A stretch of DNA of 64,000 nucleotides, from NCBI RefSeq assembly GCF_008974265.1, contig NZ_BKZW01000002.1, forward strand, positions 1,178,001-1,242,000. The letters are read 5' to 3'. This DNA is from Dictyobacter vulcani. Lineage in GTDB: Bacteria > Chloroflexota > Ktedonobacteria > Ktedonobacterales > Ktedonobacteraceae. Position 1 is the first letter of the stretch. Each line of letters opens with the position of its first letter. Below, in pieces: positions 1 to 8,234 of the stretch. The notes below the pieces were generated by a model. The model was not told the origin of the DNA and searched no databases. It saw nothing but the letters and a program-made list of their open reading frames with translations. The position numbers were made by a program, and so were the translations under genes.

Positions 1-742
1 CGGTGCGTTGGGGATCATCCACCTCGTCGCCCACATTGACCTGGACCTCGAAACCTTGCCATTTAAAAATCATAACCGGGATAATTCCGCTGACAATAAT
101 ACCCAGCGAGCTTGATGGTAGCAGGTCGTGTACACTCATATGGACGCCATTGGCGTGGCCGGCCGAAAAAAAGATCAGCGCCAGTACGACAAAGAGTCCA
201 ATCAACAGGAGCTTGGCGGCCGCTCCAGTGGTCGAGATGCGCTTGCTGAGTGAGATAGGGAGTAACGCGGATCCCATAATACTCCAGATGAAGACTGCGG
301 CAATCGCGATCGTGATCCAGACATCGGCGGTTTTGTTGCCGCCAAACAGATAGTCGGTTCGTCCAAACCAGAGTACTTTGATGGAGGTAATAATCGTGAC
401 AAACATCGTGCCACCAATCCAGAGTGGATTAGCAATCCAATAAAGCATGGCGGCAATGGCGGCATAGAAACGGCCGGCACTCATTTTTCCCCATTCATAG
501 ACGCCACCGGCGCGAGGGAAGGTGCTTCCGAGTTCTGCCATCAATAATTGATAAGGAATAAAAAAAGTCAGACCTACCAGGAGAATCCAGAATAAGGCCT
601 GTCCTCCATAGGAGGCGGCTGCGCCCAGTGTATCGAGGCCCAGTGCGCCAGCGATAGTATAGAAAACCAGGTCTCGTACATTCAAACGAGAGCGTGTCGG
701 TTTGCGTTTGTTGGGGGTTGAGAATGATGCCGAATCATTCAT
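1..742 (-). CDS. APC-family amino acid permease, N-terminal part
   Basis: The reverse strand stays open from an ATG at 742 to the window edge, giving about 247 residues; the C-terminus lies outside. The start reads MNDSASFSTPNKRKPTRSRL and is followed by a first membrane segment with the helix-breaking motif FYTIAGALGLDTLGA, then the LMAELGSTFPRAGGVYEW block typical of the amino acid-polyamine-organocation superfamily. Further hydrophobic segments follow (IAAMLYWIANPLWIGG, VWITIAIAAVFIWSIM, LLLIGLFVVLALIFF), and the loop FKWQGFEVQVNVGDEVDDPQR matches the conserved region before TM7. It should import or exchange amino acids at the cytoplasmic membrane; the substrate cannot be read from the sequence. 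Confidence 0.8.
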   Translation of the reverse strand, partial: MNDSASFSTPNKRKPTRSRLNVRDLVFYTIAGALGLDTLGAAASYGGQALFWILLVGLTFFIPYQLLMAELGSTFPRAGGVYEWGKMSAGRFYAAIAAMLYWIANPLWIGGTMFVTIITSIKVLWFGRTDYLFGGNKTADVWITIAIAAVFIWSIMGSALLPISLSKRISTTGAAAKLLLIGLFVVLALIFFSAGHANGVHMSVHDLLPSSSLGIIVSGIIPVMIFKWQGFEVQVNVGDEVDDPQRT

Positions 743-918
743 GGGTAGATAATGCTCTCTTTCATGGGTATGGTAAAAATTGGTGCTATATATGGTACAG
801 ATTGTTATGTTGTCTTTAACAGCAAGGAGGCAGAGAATATTCCGTCGTCCTCTGGCGGCTCTGAACAAAAAAAAGTAGCGACAGGAGTTCTCCCGCCGCT
901 ACGATGTTCTATAGATGA

Positions 919-3261
919 TCAGGCGCCGTCTGGATTGCCGAATATCACATCATCAACAAAAAAGGACGTTGGTAGATACTGATCGGTTGTTCCTACAAAG
1001 AAGAGTGTAACTTGTTGTCCCCGGTAGTTAGCCAGAGTACTGGTTACATCGAAGTTATATTGTACCCAACCGTCTGCATTGATATTGCATTTGGTTGAAA
1101 GGACTTTAATCACAGTACCACTCTTCGTACGTAGTGAGGCCGAGAAATTGTCGTAGCAACGTCTGCTATCATGCTGACTGGTTATGATCCTTAACCAGTA
1201 GCTTAGCACGAGGCTTGAGCTATTATTAGGTATCGTAACAGTTTGATAGATGGCATCGGCACAATTATTATGCCCACAGAGAAACGCGCCCAGGCGACCA
1301 GTATGTGGAAGTGTGCCATCTACAATCTCATAGCCAGCTTTCGAGCTTTCAGTCCACCCTGTACTTCCCTGCTCAAAGTTCCCATTAATGAGCAGATTGT
1401 TCCCAGGTGTTGGTGTAACTGGCGTCGCTGTAGGTACAGCGGTCGGTGTAGGTGTAATGGTTGGAGTTCTGGTAGGAGTCGGAGTGGCGGTTGGAACAGG
1501 TGTTGGGGTTGTGGTTGGTTGAGGCGTTGGCGTGCCTGATGTGCCTCCGGCCAGAGCCTGAGCAAGGACTGTGGCATTGGGTGAGCCGATGCCAGTGGCC
1601 AGATCATAGTTAGCACTGGCCTGGTAATACAGGTTATTGCCGGTGGTAACATCATGGAATGGGCTATATGGCTGTGCACCGTTGTAGACATTATACAAAG
1701 GCACGTGAGCGTTGCCTAACACTGGCTTGCCCTGAGCTGCCAGGGATTGGTTGATATCGGTCGCAATGCCTGCCCAGAGGGGAGCTGCCGCGCTGGTTCC
1801 GCCGACTGATAACCAGCCTCCACAGTTGGCGGCACTGGTAGTACAATAGATGGAATAGCCTGTAGCTGGATCTGCATCAGCTGAGACATCTGGCACCATG
1901 CGATGGGCATTGGTCAAATTAGTACCTGTCTGGTAACTCGGTTTGGTGAAGTATGAACTGACACCACCACCACCGCCAGATCCATTGCTAGAATTACCCC
2001 AGGCAGCTTCACTAGAGTAGACGCCACCTGTATTGATCGTCAAATGCGTACCACCAACGCCGACCACATACGGATCACCTGCTGGTGAGTCGACGGCCAG
2101 GGAATTGCTATTACCGGAACAATCATAAGCCCCTGAATCACCAGTAGCGGCAAAAGTGGCCTGACCCTGTGCGGCACCTTGCGTAAAGATATTATTGAGG
2201 GCACCCAATTCCGCGTTACCCGAAGCCGCTTCGCAGAGGCCCCAACTGGTCGAGGTGACTTTGGCGATATTATCGGTCACAATCTTATTATATGCATCAT
2301 TGACGCCCTGCGTGGAATTGGGAGCGATATAAATCTTCTGGTTAGCATTTGGTGCAAGCGCTGAGACGACTTCCATATCTAATACAACCTCAATCGCGCC
2401 AGCACCGGGTGTATTTGTCGCGCCATCAACCAGCACATTCGAGTATTTAGGCGCTCCCAGATTGTAGTTATTGAGATATGTATTGACATCTGAGGGAGTA
2501 TACCCATCCAGTTCAAAAATGGCCACCGTCTGACCGGTGCCATTGTAGCCGGCGTTGATTAGTCCAGACACGCCATAGGCGGTACGGAGCTCGTTTGGAT
2601 TGTATCCACCTCCAGGACCTACGAGTGGCCTGGCGTTTTTGTTGATGTGATGGTGAGGCTCAATCGGAATATCGTCCAGCCCACCGATATTTTGGATAAA
2701 AGGACTGACATTAGCGGGTACTGCTGGCTCATTGACAGGGGCGTAGACTGTATTATTTTTGTAGTTATAGTCATAGATCACCGTATTAAAGGCCAGGTTT
2801 ACCTGTCCGACGTTACCAGCCGCATTAATGAATAATCGGTTGGGAGTGACTGATTCAACTGTGAGTCTCTGACTCTTCAGAAAATTCTCTACCTCTGTCA
2901 CCATCTCTGGAGTGGGACCAAAACGGGCGGCGAATTCCTGTGGTGTCAGGAAATGTTGATATTGTGGAGAGTGGGGATTATTTTGCTGCTCAATCAGCTG
3001 TGTCAGGGCATCTTTGTTGTGGAGTTTGAGGCCAATTGAAAGCTGGAGTACGTTGTTGGCAGCGGTTGCATGTAAAGGAATCGCATGGGCCAGAGCTGGA
3101 ATCACATGGCCTGGTACAAGGTTAGTCGCCTGCACATGTTTGCTAGCAGCAAGGGAGGGGGTGGTTCTGCTAAGCGCGGTCGATGTCATGAGTGCAAAAA
3201 TGATCATTACGATCGTTAGAGCGAATTGAAGACTCCATCTCTGATGTAGTGTTTTTTTCAA
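919..3261 (-). CDS. Secreted S53 (sedolisin/kumamolisin) serine-carboxyl peptidase with C-terminal binding-type domain
   Basis: About 780 residues. A signal peptide (TIVMIIFALMTSTALS) is followed by a pro-kumamolisin activation domain (roughly 50-200), then the S53 catalytic domain. EVVLD near residue 295 supplies the Glu/Asp pair, SWG the oxyanion region and GGTSAAAP near 490 the catalytic Ser. A Thr/Pro linker of about 45 residues joins a C-terminal beta-type domain (NLLINGNFEQGSTGW) resembling carbohydrate-binding or MAM-like modules. It should act outside the cell as an acid protease. The frame opens at a TTG at 3282, but a second TTG at 3261 lies 4 bases after GGAGGT and is preferred. 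The linker produces spurious frames on both strands. Confidence 0.9.
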   Translation of the reverse strand: MKKTLHQRWSLQFALTIVMIIFALMTSTALSRTTPSLAASKHVQATNLVPGHVIPALAHAIPLHATAANNVLQLSIGLKLHNKDALTQLIEQQNNPHSPQYQHFLTPQEFAARFGPTPEMVTEVENFLKSQRLTVESVTPNRLFINAAGNVGQVNLAFNTVIYDYNYKNNTVYAPVNEPAVPANVSPFIQNIGGLDDIPIEPHHHINKNARPLVGPGGGYNPNELRTAYGVSGLINAGYNGTGQTVAIFELDGYTPSDVNTYLNNYNLGAPKYSNVLVDGATNTPGAGAIEVVLDMEVVSALAPNANQKIYIAPNSTQGVNDAYNKIVTDNIAKVTSTSWGLCEAASGNAELGALNNIFTQGAAQGQATFAATGDSGAYDCSGNSNSLAVDSPAGDPYVVGVGGTHLTINTGGVYSSEAAWGNSSNGSGGGGGVSSYFTKPSYQTGTNLTNAHRMVPDVSADADPATGYSIYCTTSAANCGGWLSVGGTSAAAPLWAGIATDINQSLAAQGKPVLGNAHVPLYNVYNGAQPYSPFHDVTTGNNLYYQASANYDLATGIGSPNATVLAQALAGGTSGTPTPQPTTTPTPVPTATPTPTRTPTITPTPTAVPTATPVTPTPGNNLLINGNFEQGSTGWTESSKAGYEIVDGTLPHTGRLGAFLCGHNNCADAIYQTVTIPNNSSSLVLSYWLRIITSQHDSRRCYDNFSASLRTKSGTVIKVLSTKCNINADGWVQYNFDVTSTLANYRGQQVTLFFVGTTDQYLPTSFFVDDVIFGNPDGA

Positions 3262-3389
3262 AGGTACCTCCAAGAGAATCAATGGATGAAAAAGTAAGAA
3301 ACAGCGCAGTAGCGCTTAAGATCCTTGCTACATCCCTGTAATTTGAAGGTCAATGGGTCTTCTAGTACTTTGTCAAACTTCGTGTGATG

Positions 3390-3512
3390 GGTTGTGCGCC
3401 CGCGTAGCGGGCGGGATGGGGAGATGCCGGGGGCACAGCCCCCGATCCCCCAGTCAAGGGGATCGCCGCTTGATCATGCCCCCGGCATGCTCGCTTGCAA
3501 TCCCCGCCTCCC
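3390..3512. repeat. GC-rich quasi-palindromic intergenic element
   Basis: A GC-rich block in an AT-rich gap. ATGCCGGGGGCA (3424-3435) pairs with TGCCCCCGGCAT (3478-3489) and encloses a smaller hairpin GATCCCC/GGGGATC (3444-3464). No coding frame fits. It resembles the element at 35411-35523 in design though not in sequence. Confidence 0.55.
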
Positions 3513-3833
3513 TATCGAATGATGTCTGACAGACTTCTAGTGATCGTCCCTGGACGCTATAAGCGCAATTGCGTTTTTTTGAGGATCACTATGTCTTTTG
3601 CCGTAAAATAATACTGCAATTGTTATAGTGACATTGTCCTGATTCAATTTTACAGCAGCTAAAAATACTTTAAATCAATAATACTCTGATATAACTACTT
3701 TAAAACTTTTACGAATTTTAACAGTTAAATGACGTTATATACGTATATATTGCCTATGCTTGTGTTTATACTACTTGCTTATTTCATACAGAGATAGTAT
3801 CGAGTGCGATTGATACTGTGAAATCTGGACATA

Positions 3834-3889
3834 AAAATGCTGTGCATGGTGTTATCTAAATATTCAGATAACACCATGCACAGCATTTT
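3834..3889. terminator. Bidirectional terminator-like hairpin, 24-bp perfect arms
   Basis: Arms 3834-3857 and 3866-3889 are perfect reverse complements of 24 bases with an 8-base loop (AAATATTC). The outer ends are AAAA and TTTT, so a U-tract would follow the stem on either strand. It lies between the glycosyltransferase and the S53 peptidase, both on the minus strand. Confidence 0.6.
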
Positions 3890-3916
3890 GCGCTGATATT
3901 TATACCTGTAGGTAGA

Positions 3917-3975
3917 GGACTTTAGGTTAAGTATGTGATGAGGTGTAACCTTACCACATACTTAACCTAAAGTCC
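3917..3975. terminator. Long inverted repeat after the glycosyltransferase, 21-bp perfect arms
   Basis: Arms 3917-3937 and 3955-3975 are perfect 21-base reverse complements around a 17-base loop that itself contains AGGTgtaACCT. It sits 24 bases beyond the glycosyltransferase stop. No T-run follows on the minus strand (it precedes the stem), so it may act by Rho or as an mRNA-stabilising stem instead of as a classical intrinsic terminator. Confidence 0.45.
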
Positions 3976-3998
3976 AAAAAAATCAGTCGTTACGCTAT

Positions 3999-4871
3999 TT
4001 ATAAAGCATGTACGGGCTGGCGTACTTTATGGAGTTCAGCAAATTCTCTGGCCAGTTGCAGATACAATCGTTCCCATTGATCAAGGACTTTGTTGCGATC
4101 ATGAGCGGCAACAATATTCAAACTTTCCGCGCCCATGCTTGCTTGCAGGTTTTTATCTTGTAAAATGAGATCCATCTGGAATGCCATCTCTTCGCTGTTG
4201 CCTGGCTGGAAGAGGAAGCCATTCTGCTGATGATGGACAAGTTCGGGTAGTGCATAGGCATTCGCAGCGACGATGGGGAGTCCACAGGCCATGGCCTCCA
4301 TCATCGCCAGACTTTGGAGATCGGCTTCTGAAGGTATTACAAAGAGCTGTGCTGAATGTCGTAATGAAAGCAGATCACTGTCGCGTACAAAGCCCAGGAA
4401 GCTCACGCGATCCTGAATCTGAAGCCGCTCAACCTGAGCGCGCAGGGCGGCTTCAGCGGGTCCGGAGCTAATCAGGGCCAGATGTGCAGGTGTATGCATC
4501 CTGGCCATTGCATCTAACAGGACATCAATGCGCTTCTCGTCGCTTAAGCGATTGACATGGATAATCAGTGGACGATCCTCAGGCAGCCCCAGACGGCGGA
4601 CAACCTCTGGTTCCGCTGGTCTCTGCGCATAGTAGCTCAGGTCGATGCCATTTGAGATCACTCCCGATGGCACGTGCAGCCCATGATCCGTAAGTAGATT
4701 TAAAGCGGTCTGCGTTGGTGACGTCACATATTTGCAGCGATTATAGAAATAGACCAGATATGAGTAGGTAAGTGAGCTAAGCGTCTTGCCAAGCACAGGA
4801 TCGGTTAAGAGCGAGCGGCTAAGCATATTGCTGGGGAGATAATGGTTGGTAGCCACCAGCGGTTTATGCAA
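3999..4871 (-). CDS. Glycosyltransferase family 4, C-terminal part (frameshifted)
   Basis: Downstream part of a gene that runs from 5200 to 3999. It carries the GT-B C-terminal domain: SNGIDLSYY, HVNRLSDEKRIDVLLDAM, ISSGPAEAALRAQ, VSFLGFVRDSDLL and the nucleotide-sugar signature PSEADLQSLAMMEAMACGLPIVAANAYALPE, here read as two blocks, with the conserved E-x7-E spacing. Joined to the upstream part it gives about 395 residues, the normal family length. The two frames meet at an AAA run at 4870-4872; one extra base restores ...APVLHKPLVATNHYLP. It should transfer a sugar to a lipid or glycan at the inner membrane face. Confidence 0.85.
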   Translation of the reverse strand: MHKPLVATNHYLPSNMLSRSLLTDPVLGKTLSSLTYSYLVYFYNRCKYVTSPTQTALNLLTDHGLHVPSGVISNGIDLSYYAQRPAEPEVVRRLGLPEDRPLIIHVNRLSDEKRIDVLLDAMARMHTPAHLALISSGPAEAALRAQVERLQIQDRVSFLGFVRDSDLLSLRHSAQLFVIPSEADLQSLAMMEAMACGLPIVAANAYALPELVHHQQNGFLFQPGNSEEMAFQMDLILQDKNLQASMGAESLNIVAAHDRNKVLDQWERLYLQLAREFAELHKVRQPVHAL

Positions 4872-5200
4872 ACTGGGGCGAGAATCTGTGCAATGTTGCC
4901 TAAAACAATTGGTGAATGGATGTGGATAATGTCTGGATCGCTTTGCCTCACTAATTTATGGATCGGTGCAAATGGAAGCAGGGGAATACGCAGATCCTTA
5001 TAGGTTGGCCATTCAAACGAAGAAAAGCGGGACACATGGACACCATCTTCCATACGCTGTGTGTCGCGGGTACTATAGCTGGGTGCGACTACCCACACCT
5101 GATGGCCGCGGTTCACAAAATCGACAGCCAGACCATGGGTCACATTCGGCACTCCGCCTACCATGGGAGGATATTGATCGGTGACGATCATGATGCGCAT
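4805..5200 (-). CDS. Glycosyltransferase family 4, N-terminal part (frameshifted)
   Basis: Start of the same gene: MRIMIVTDQYPPMVGGVPNV is the usual GT4 N-terminus with the acceptor-site glycine loop, followed by GHQVWVVAPSYS and DPDIIHIHSPIVLGNIAQ. True coding ends near 4872, after which the last 20 residues are out of frame. See the entry for the C-terminal part. Confidence 0.8.
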   Translation of the reverse strand: MRIMIVTDQYPPMVGGVPNVTHGLAVDFVNRGHQVWVVAPSYSTRDTQRMEDGVHVSRFSSFEWPTYKDLRIPLLPFAPIHKLVRQSDPDIIHIHSPIVLGNIAQILAPVCINRWWLPTIISPAICLAARS

Positions 5201-5476
5201 ATTTTTTTGCTCACTTTCCGTGGCTTATCTGTTCATTGTTATCCAGTATTCATAGCGTTTCAAAGCAAGTGGTAGTTATTATAGAACGGGTCAAGAGGTT
5301 AAACAAAACTCATTTATTGCGATGAAATTAAGGTCGCTTTGCCGGTTTGAAGTACTTTATGGCAGGTGCTGGTACATTTGTTCCTGATCGTGTTATACTC
5401 GTTTCAGCTGATTTGAAAGGTAGCGGGTGGTAAGAACATCCTTGCAGATAGGGCAGGGGAACGCTTCAGCAACACA

Positions 5477-5487
5477 TGTGTTATACT
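5477..5487 (+). promoter_or_regulatory. Putative extended -10 promoter (TGTGTTATACT)
   Basis: TGTGTTATACT is an extended -10 element (TGnTATAcT). The same string occurs at 17162 and 19157, and GTGTTATACT at 5390-5399, each on the plus strand 50-200 bases before a plus-strand gene. The rest of the gap 5201-5536 holds nothing else that could be recognised. Confidence 0.45.
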
Positions 5488-5536
5488 CAGATAACCAAAA
5501 GCGTTGAACCCTGGATCGTGTGAAAAGGAAGAGCAT

Positions 5537-5827
5537 ATGTCTGAGTCAGGACAAGAGCAGAAGATGGGTAGTAAATTTTTTCTGAGCATGCAGAATCCCA
5601 GACAGCGAAAAATCTTCTACTGGATCTGGCATGGCTTGATTGCCTGTGGCATTCTGTTGCTGATTCTATGCTGGCAGTCAGCGTTACCGGTAATTGGCTG
5701 TTCTGGTGATTTTGCGCTGATGATGGAAAAAATCGAGATTCTGCTTTTTATCCTGCTCCTGACCAGCCCACTTACCCGTACGTTACGCCAGCGCCTGTTC
5801 CCGAAAACCTCTCCCCCCGGGATGTAG
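5537..5827 (+). CDS. Small membrane protein of unknown function
   Basis: 96 residues from the ATG at 5537, which follows GGAAGAG at a good distance; an upstream in-frame ATG at 5504 has no such site. Two hydrophobic segments are visible (IWHGLIACGILLLILCW and IEILLFILLLTSPL), separated by a short loop with a Cys. The family was not recognised. Confidence 0.55.
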   Translation: MSESGQEQKMGSKFFLSMQNPRQRKIFYWIWHGLIACGILLLILCWQSALPVIGCSGDFALMMEKIEILLFILLLTSPLTRTLRQRLFPKTSPPGM

Positions 5828-5911
5828 CGGTCTATAGATAAACGAATTTTTTTGCTGACTTTATAAAGCTAAAGGCTTGCTTCAGGTCAATCAATGCCAG
5901 CAAAAAGCAGG

Positions 5912-6115
5912 TTAAGATTTTCCAAAGCGTAAGAGCGAAGCAATTTTTTGTCCTACCCAGCGAGCAGCGCCAGTTGGTGCACCTATCCGTTCACCAGAGA
6001 ATGTCGACGGTACGAAAGAATGATGTTGTGACAGTTCCTGCTGACGATTTTTTTTGTGTTTCTGCTGACGTTTGTTATTTTTGCGTGCTGTTTTTCTGCT
6101 ACTCGATTTAGACAT
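5912..6115 (-). CDS. Small basic protein of unknown function
   Basis: 67 residues from the ATG at 6115, preceded by GAAAGGACACACCG. The N-terminal third is extremely basic (MSKSSSRKTARKNNKRQQKH), resembling a nucleic-acid-binding or ribosome-associated tail, and the C-terminus is mildly hydrophobic. It starts 13 bases after the stop of the membrane protein at 6129-6845 and is probably co-transcribed with it. Function unknown. Confidence 0.55.
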   Translation of the reverse strand: MSKSSSRKTARKNNKRQQKHKKNRQQELSQHHSFVPSTFSGERIGAPTGAARWVGQKIASLLRFGKS

Positions 6116-6128
6116 CGGTGTGTCCTTT

Positions 6129-6845
6129 CTATGCTCGCGAACGGCTTTGTATACGTTGAGGTAGGAGAAAACCTGTGACAAAGGTGCAACCTGCCAGCAA
6201 CAAGATCCAGGGCTGGCTACCAAGTGTAGGGAGGATACGGCTCAGCAAGAGGATCGCGCCAATAAGGATGGCACCTACTACTATGAGCAAGCCGCTGGTG
6301 GTGATTGTTTCCTTGAGGGATTCACCCGGCAGCTTGTTGGCGATTATTCTGCTTAAAGTATTCAGGGTCGCTACTTTCGCTGGATAGTTGAGTGCGTTGA
6401 TGTTATCGAGTAAGCGTGCCCGCTCGGCTGCTGAGCGTGTCTTGCCCACAAACTGGGCCAGGGATTGAAAAAAGGCGAAGACCGCGAAGGCAAAGAAACC
6501 TACCAGGTAGCTGATAATCCCAAACATGACGGGTATGACCGCCTGGGAATTGACCTGTCCTACAAACAACAATAAGAGCAGCATGAGCACCACCCCTACC
6601 ATCGCGAGTATCCACCAGATGGTTCCAGCTATGACATGTTTCAAGAAGACATGCACAAAGATTGAGAGAAATCGATCCTTAAAGAAGTGTAATCCTGCCT
6701 TGCCAAGCACCTCGGCTTTATCGCGATGGGACAAGGTGCGGGACGCGCGGAGCAGCAGTCCTATCTGCTCGCGGGCTGAAAGGGTCATCAGTGTCTGTGT
6801 GAGTTGTTGCTGATCCTGTATTTCGGGATATGGTTCTTGCCTCAT
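6129..6845 (-). CDS. Multi-pass membrane protein of unknown function
   Basis: 238 residues. A polar N-terminal helical region (about 1-65) precedes two membrane segments (IWWILAMVGVVLMLLLLLF and VMFGIISYLVGFFAFAVFAFF), a cytoplasmic helical stretch (about 135-180) and two more membrane segments (GLLIVVGAILIGAILLL and PWILLLAGCTFVTGFLL). No enzymatic motif seen. First gene of a two-gene unit with the small basic protein. Confidence 0.65.
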   Translation of the reverse strand: MRQEPYPEIQDQQQLTQTLMTLSAREQIGLLLRASRTLSHRDKAEVLGKAGLHFFKDRFLSIFVHVFLKHVIAGTIWWILAMVGVVLMLLLLLFVGQVNSQAVIPVMFGIISYLVGFFAFAVFAFFQSLAQFVGKTRSAAERARLLDNINALNYPAKVATLNTLSRIIANKLPGESLKETITTSGLLIVVGAILIGAILLLSRILPTLGSQPWILLLAGCTFVTGFLLPQRIQSRSRA

Positions 6846-6977
6846 GCCTGTTCCACCTCTCTACAGTATACGTGCCAGCAGCCTCAAGTAGCACACATGC
6901 TCTTGCATATGACGTAACGTCATGGTTTACACTTGCGTTGTTGAATATGTTTAACAGGCAAATGAAAGGGAATTCGG

Positions 6978-7874
6978 ATGGAAATTACCATTTTTGATAC
7001 ACTCTCTGCTATGCGCGCCATTATTGCAGCACCGATATCTGAACGGCGTGGCGTTTACCGCGAGCGCTTGATTGAGCCATTACGCGACCACTGGAGGACG
7101 ATAGTGAGCCGGTTTTCATCACAGATGACTGATGATGAAACGATGGCCATGAAGGTGCTCTGGGATGTGGATCTGGAAGCTGATCTCTCGGAGTACACCC
7201 AGGCTCTTGACCGCCTGGAGCAGTTTGATGCCTGGACAAAGGCTGCCACTGCTCTGCGCCTGGCTGCGGATACCTTTGAGGCTACCGGCCGCTCATGTAG
7301 CGAGTCGCATATTACTGGTGTGATAGTGCTGGGCAATCCACGCGAGCGCATCTTCATGGAATTGAATCGAGGGTATGCAGGCGGCCAGACTCCAGGCTAT
7401 GTGATACTTCCTATCTGGCCGACCGACTATAATCTACCACGTATTCCTTCTGCCCTTGTGCATGAATTTAACCATCGTGTGCGCCTTACGCACGAACCCT
7501 GGCATGCTGGAACAACGGTAGGACAGTATATCGTGTTAGAAGGGCTGGCGGAATCCTTCGCCACCGAACTCTATGGCCCAGAGTATGCTGGTCCATGGGT
7601 GAGTGGTCTGAGCGCTGAAGAGGTTACCCGCTCCAAAAAGATTATTGGTGAAGCTCTGGATGTGGATGGCTTTAATCAGCTTCGTCGCTACATCTTTGGT
7701 GACGAAACTATGAATGCGTGGGGTGTTCCTGGTCTGGGCCTGCCGCATTGTGCTGGTTATGCCATTGGCTATCAGGTAGTACAGGCCTACATGCAACGCA
7801 CCGGCCAGACCGCCACCGAGGCCACCTTTATCCCTTATCGTGAGATTATCGAGAAGTCAGAGTTTTTTGCATAA
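6978..7874 (+). CDS. DUF2268-type predicted zinc-dependent metallopeptidase
   Basis: 298 residues. The zinc site HEFNH (about residue 161) is followed some 28 residues later by EGLAESFA, giving the HExxH plus downstream Glu arrangement of this family; SALVHEFNHRVR is the core helix. There is no signal peptide, so it is probably cytoplasmic. ATG 6978 follows GAAAGGGAATTCGG. It stands alone, with its own terminator hairpin downstream. Confidence 0.8.
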   Translation: MEITIFDTLSAMRAIIAAPISERRGVYRERLIEPLRDHWRTIVSRFSSQMTDDETMAMKVLWDVDLEADLSEYTQALDRLEQFDAWTKAATALRLAADTFEATGRSCSESHITGVIVLGNPRERIFMELNRGYAGGQTPGYVILPIWPTDYNLPRIPSALVHEFNHRVRLTHEPWHAGTTVGQYIVLEGLAESFATELYGPEYAGPWVSGLSAEEVTRSKKIIGEALDVDGFNQLRRYIFGDETMNAWGVPGLGLPHCAGYAIGYQVVQAYMQRTGQTATEATFIPYREIIEKSEFFA

Positions 7875-7881
7875 ATAGCGT

Positions 7882-7916
7882 TGCTGGCAGTTGTGTATAC
7901 TTCTCAACTGCCAGCA
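7882..7916 (+). terminator. Hairpin terminator after the DUF2268 gene
   Basis: TGCTGGCAGTTG (7882-7893) pairs perfectly with CAACTGCCAGCA (7905-7916) around an 11-base loop, 8 bases after the stop codon. A T-rich stretch follows (TTGTTTTT near 7925). Confidence 0.65.
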
Positions 7917-7941
7917 TATTGCATTGTTTTTCAGTAGCATG

Positions 7942-8127
7942 TTACATTGGCAAGTCTGGCTGCTTTGAAACATCTTGAAGATGAGCGGCAAAAGCCATTA
8001 CCCATTCTTGCTGCTCCTGCGTCTCAGGCACGGGATAGCCTCTGGCCTGACTTAATTGCTCAACTGCCTGCTGTGGTGAAAACCCATTGAGTATCAGCAG
8101 ACTAGCGGCCACTATCACCCACTCCAT
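7942..8127 (-). pseudogene. Possible remnant of a dual-specificity/tyrosine phosphatase
   Basis: The C-terminal 61 residues of this frame (VIVAASLLILNGFSPQQAVE, then ARGYPVPETQEQQEWV) look like the helix region after the HCxxGxxRS loop of dual-specificity phosphatases, but the catalytic loop is absent. Upstream sequence in this frame reads as junk and overlaps a terminator. Either a small uncharacterised protein or a decayed 3' end; low certainty. Confidence 0.3.
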
Positions 8128-8196
8128 TCCTTTGCTGCTGATCCAGGTCGAGCAGGGGGAGGTTGGTGCGTTCGACGATGTAGCCAGCATAGGCAT

Positions 8197-8227
8197 AAAA
8201 AAAGCCGTGGTAGTATTTACCACGGCT
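8197..8227 (-). terminator. Intrinsic terminator of the ArsR-DUF2087 gene
   Basis: On the minus strand AGCCGTGGTA and TACCACGGCT form a stem of about 10 bp with a short AT loop, directly followed by seven T. It starts 8 bases after the stop codon at 8235. Canonical Rho-independent terminator. Confidence 0.85.
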
Positions 8228-8234
8228 TCGTTGA

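Noticed and set aside
1243..1691. Trp/Arg- and Pro/Leu-rich frames opposite and within the S53 gene
   Set aside because: They are alternative readings of the Thr/Pro linker repeat; the S53 frame has continuous domain evidence.
4805..5200. Glycosyltransferase as a truly split pair of genes
   Set aside because: One base in a three-base run joins them into a full-length GT4 protein, matching the error pattern of the whole window.
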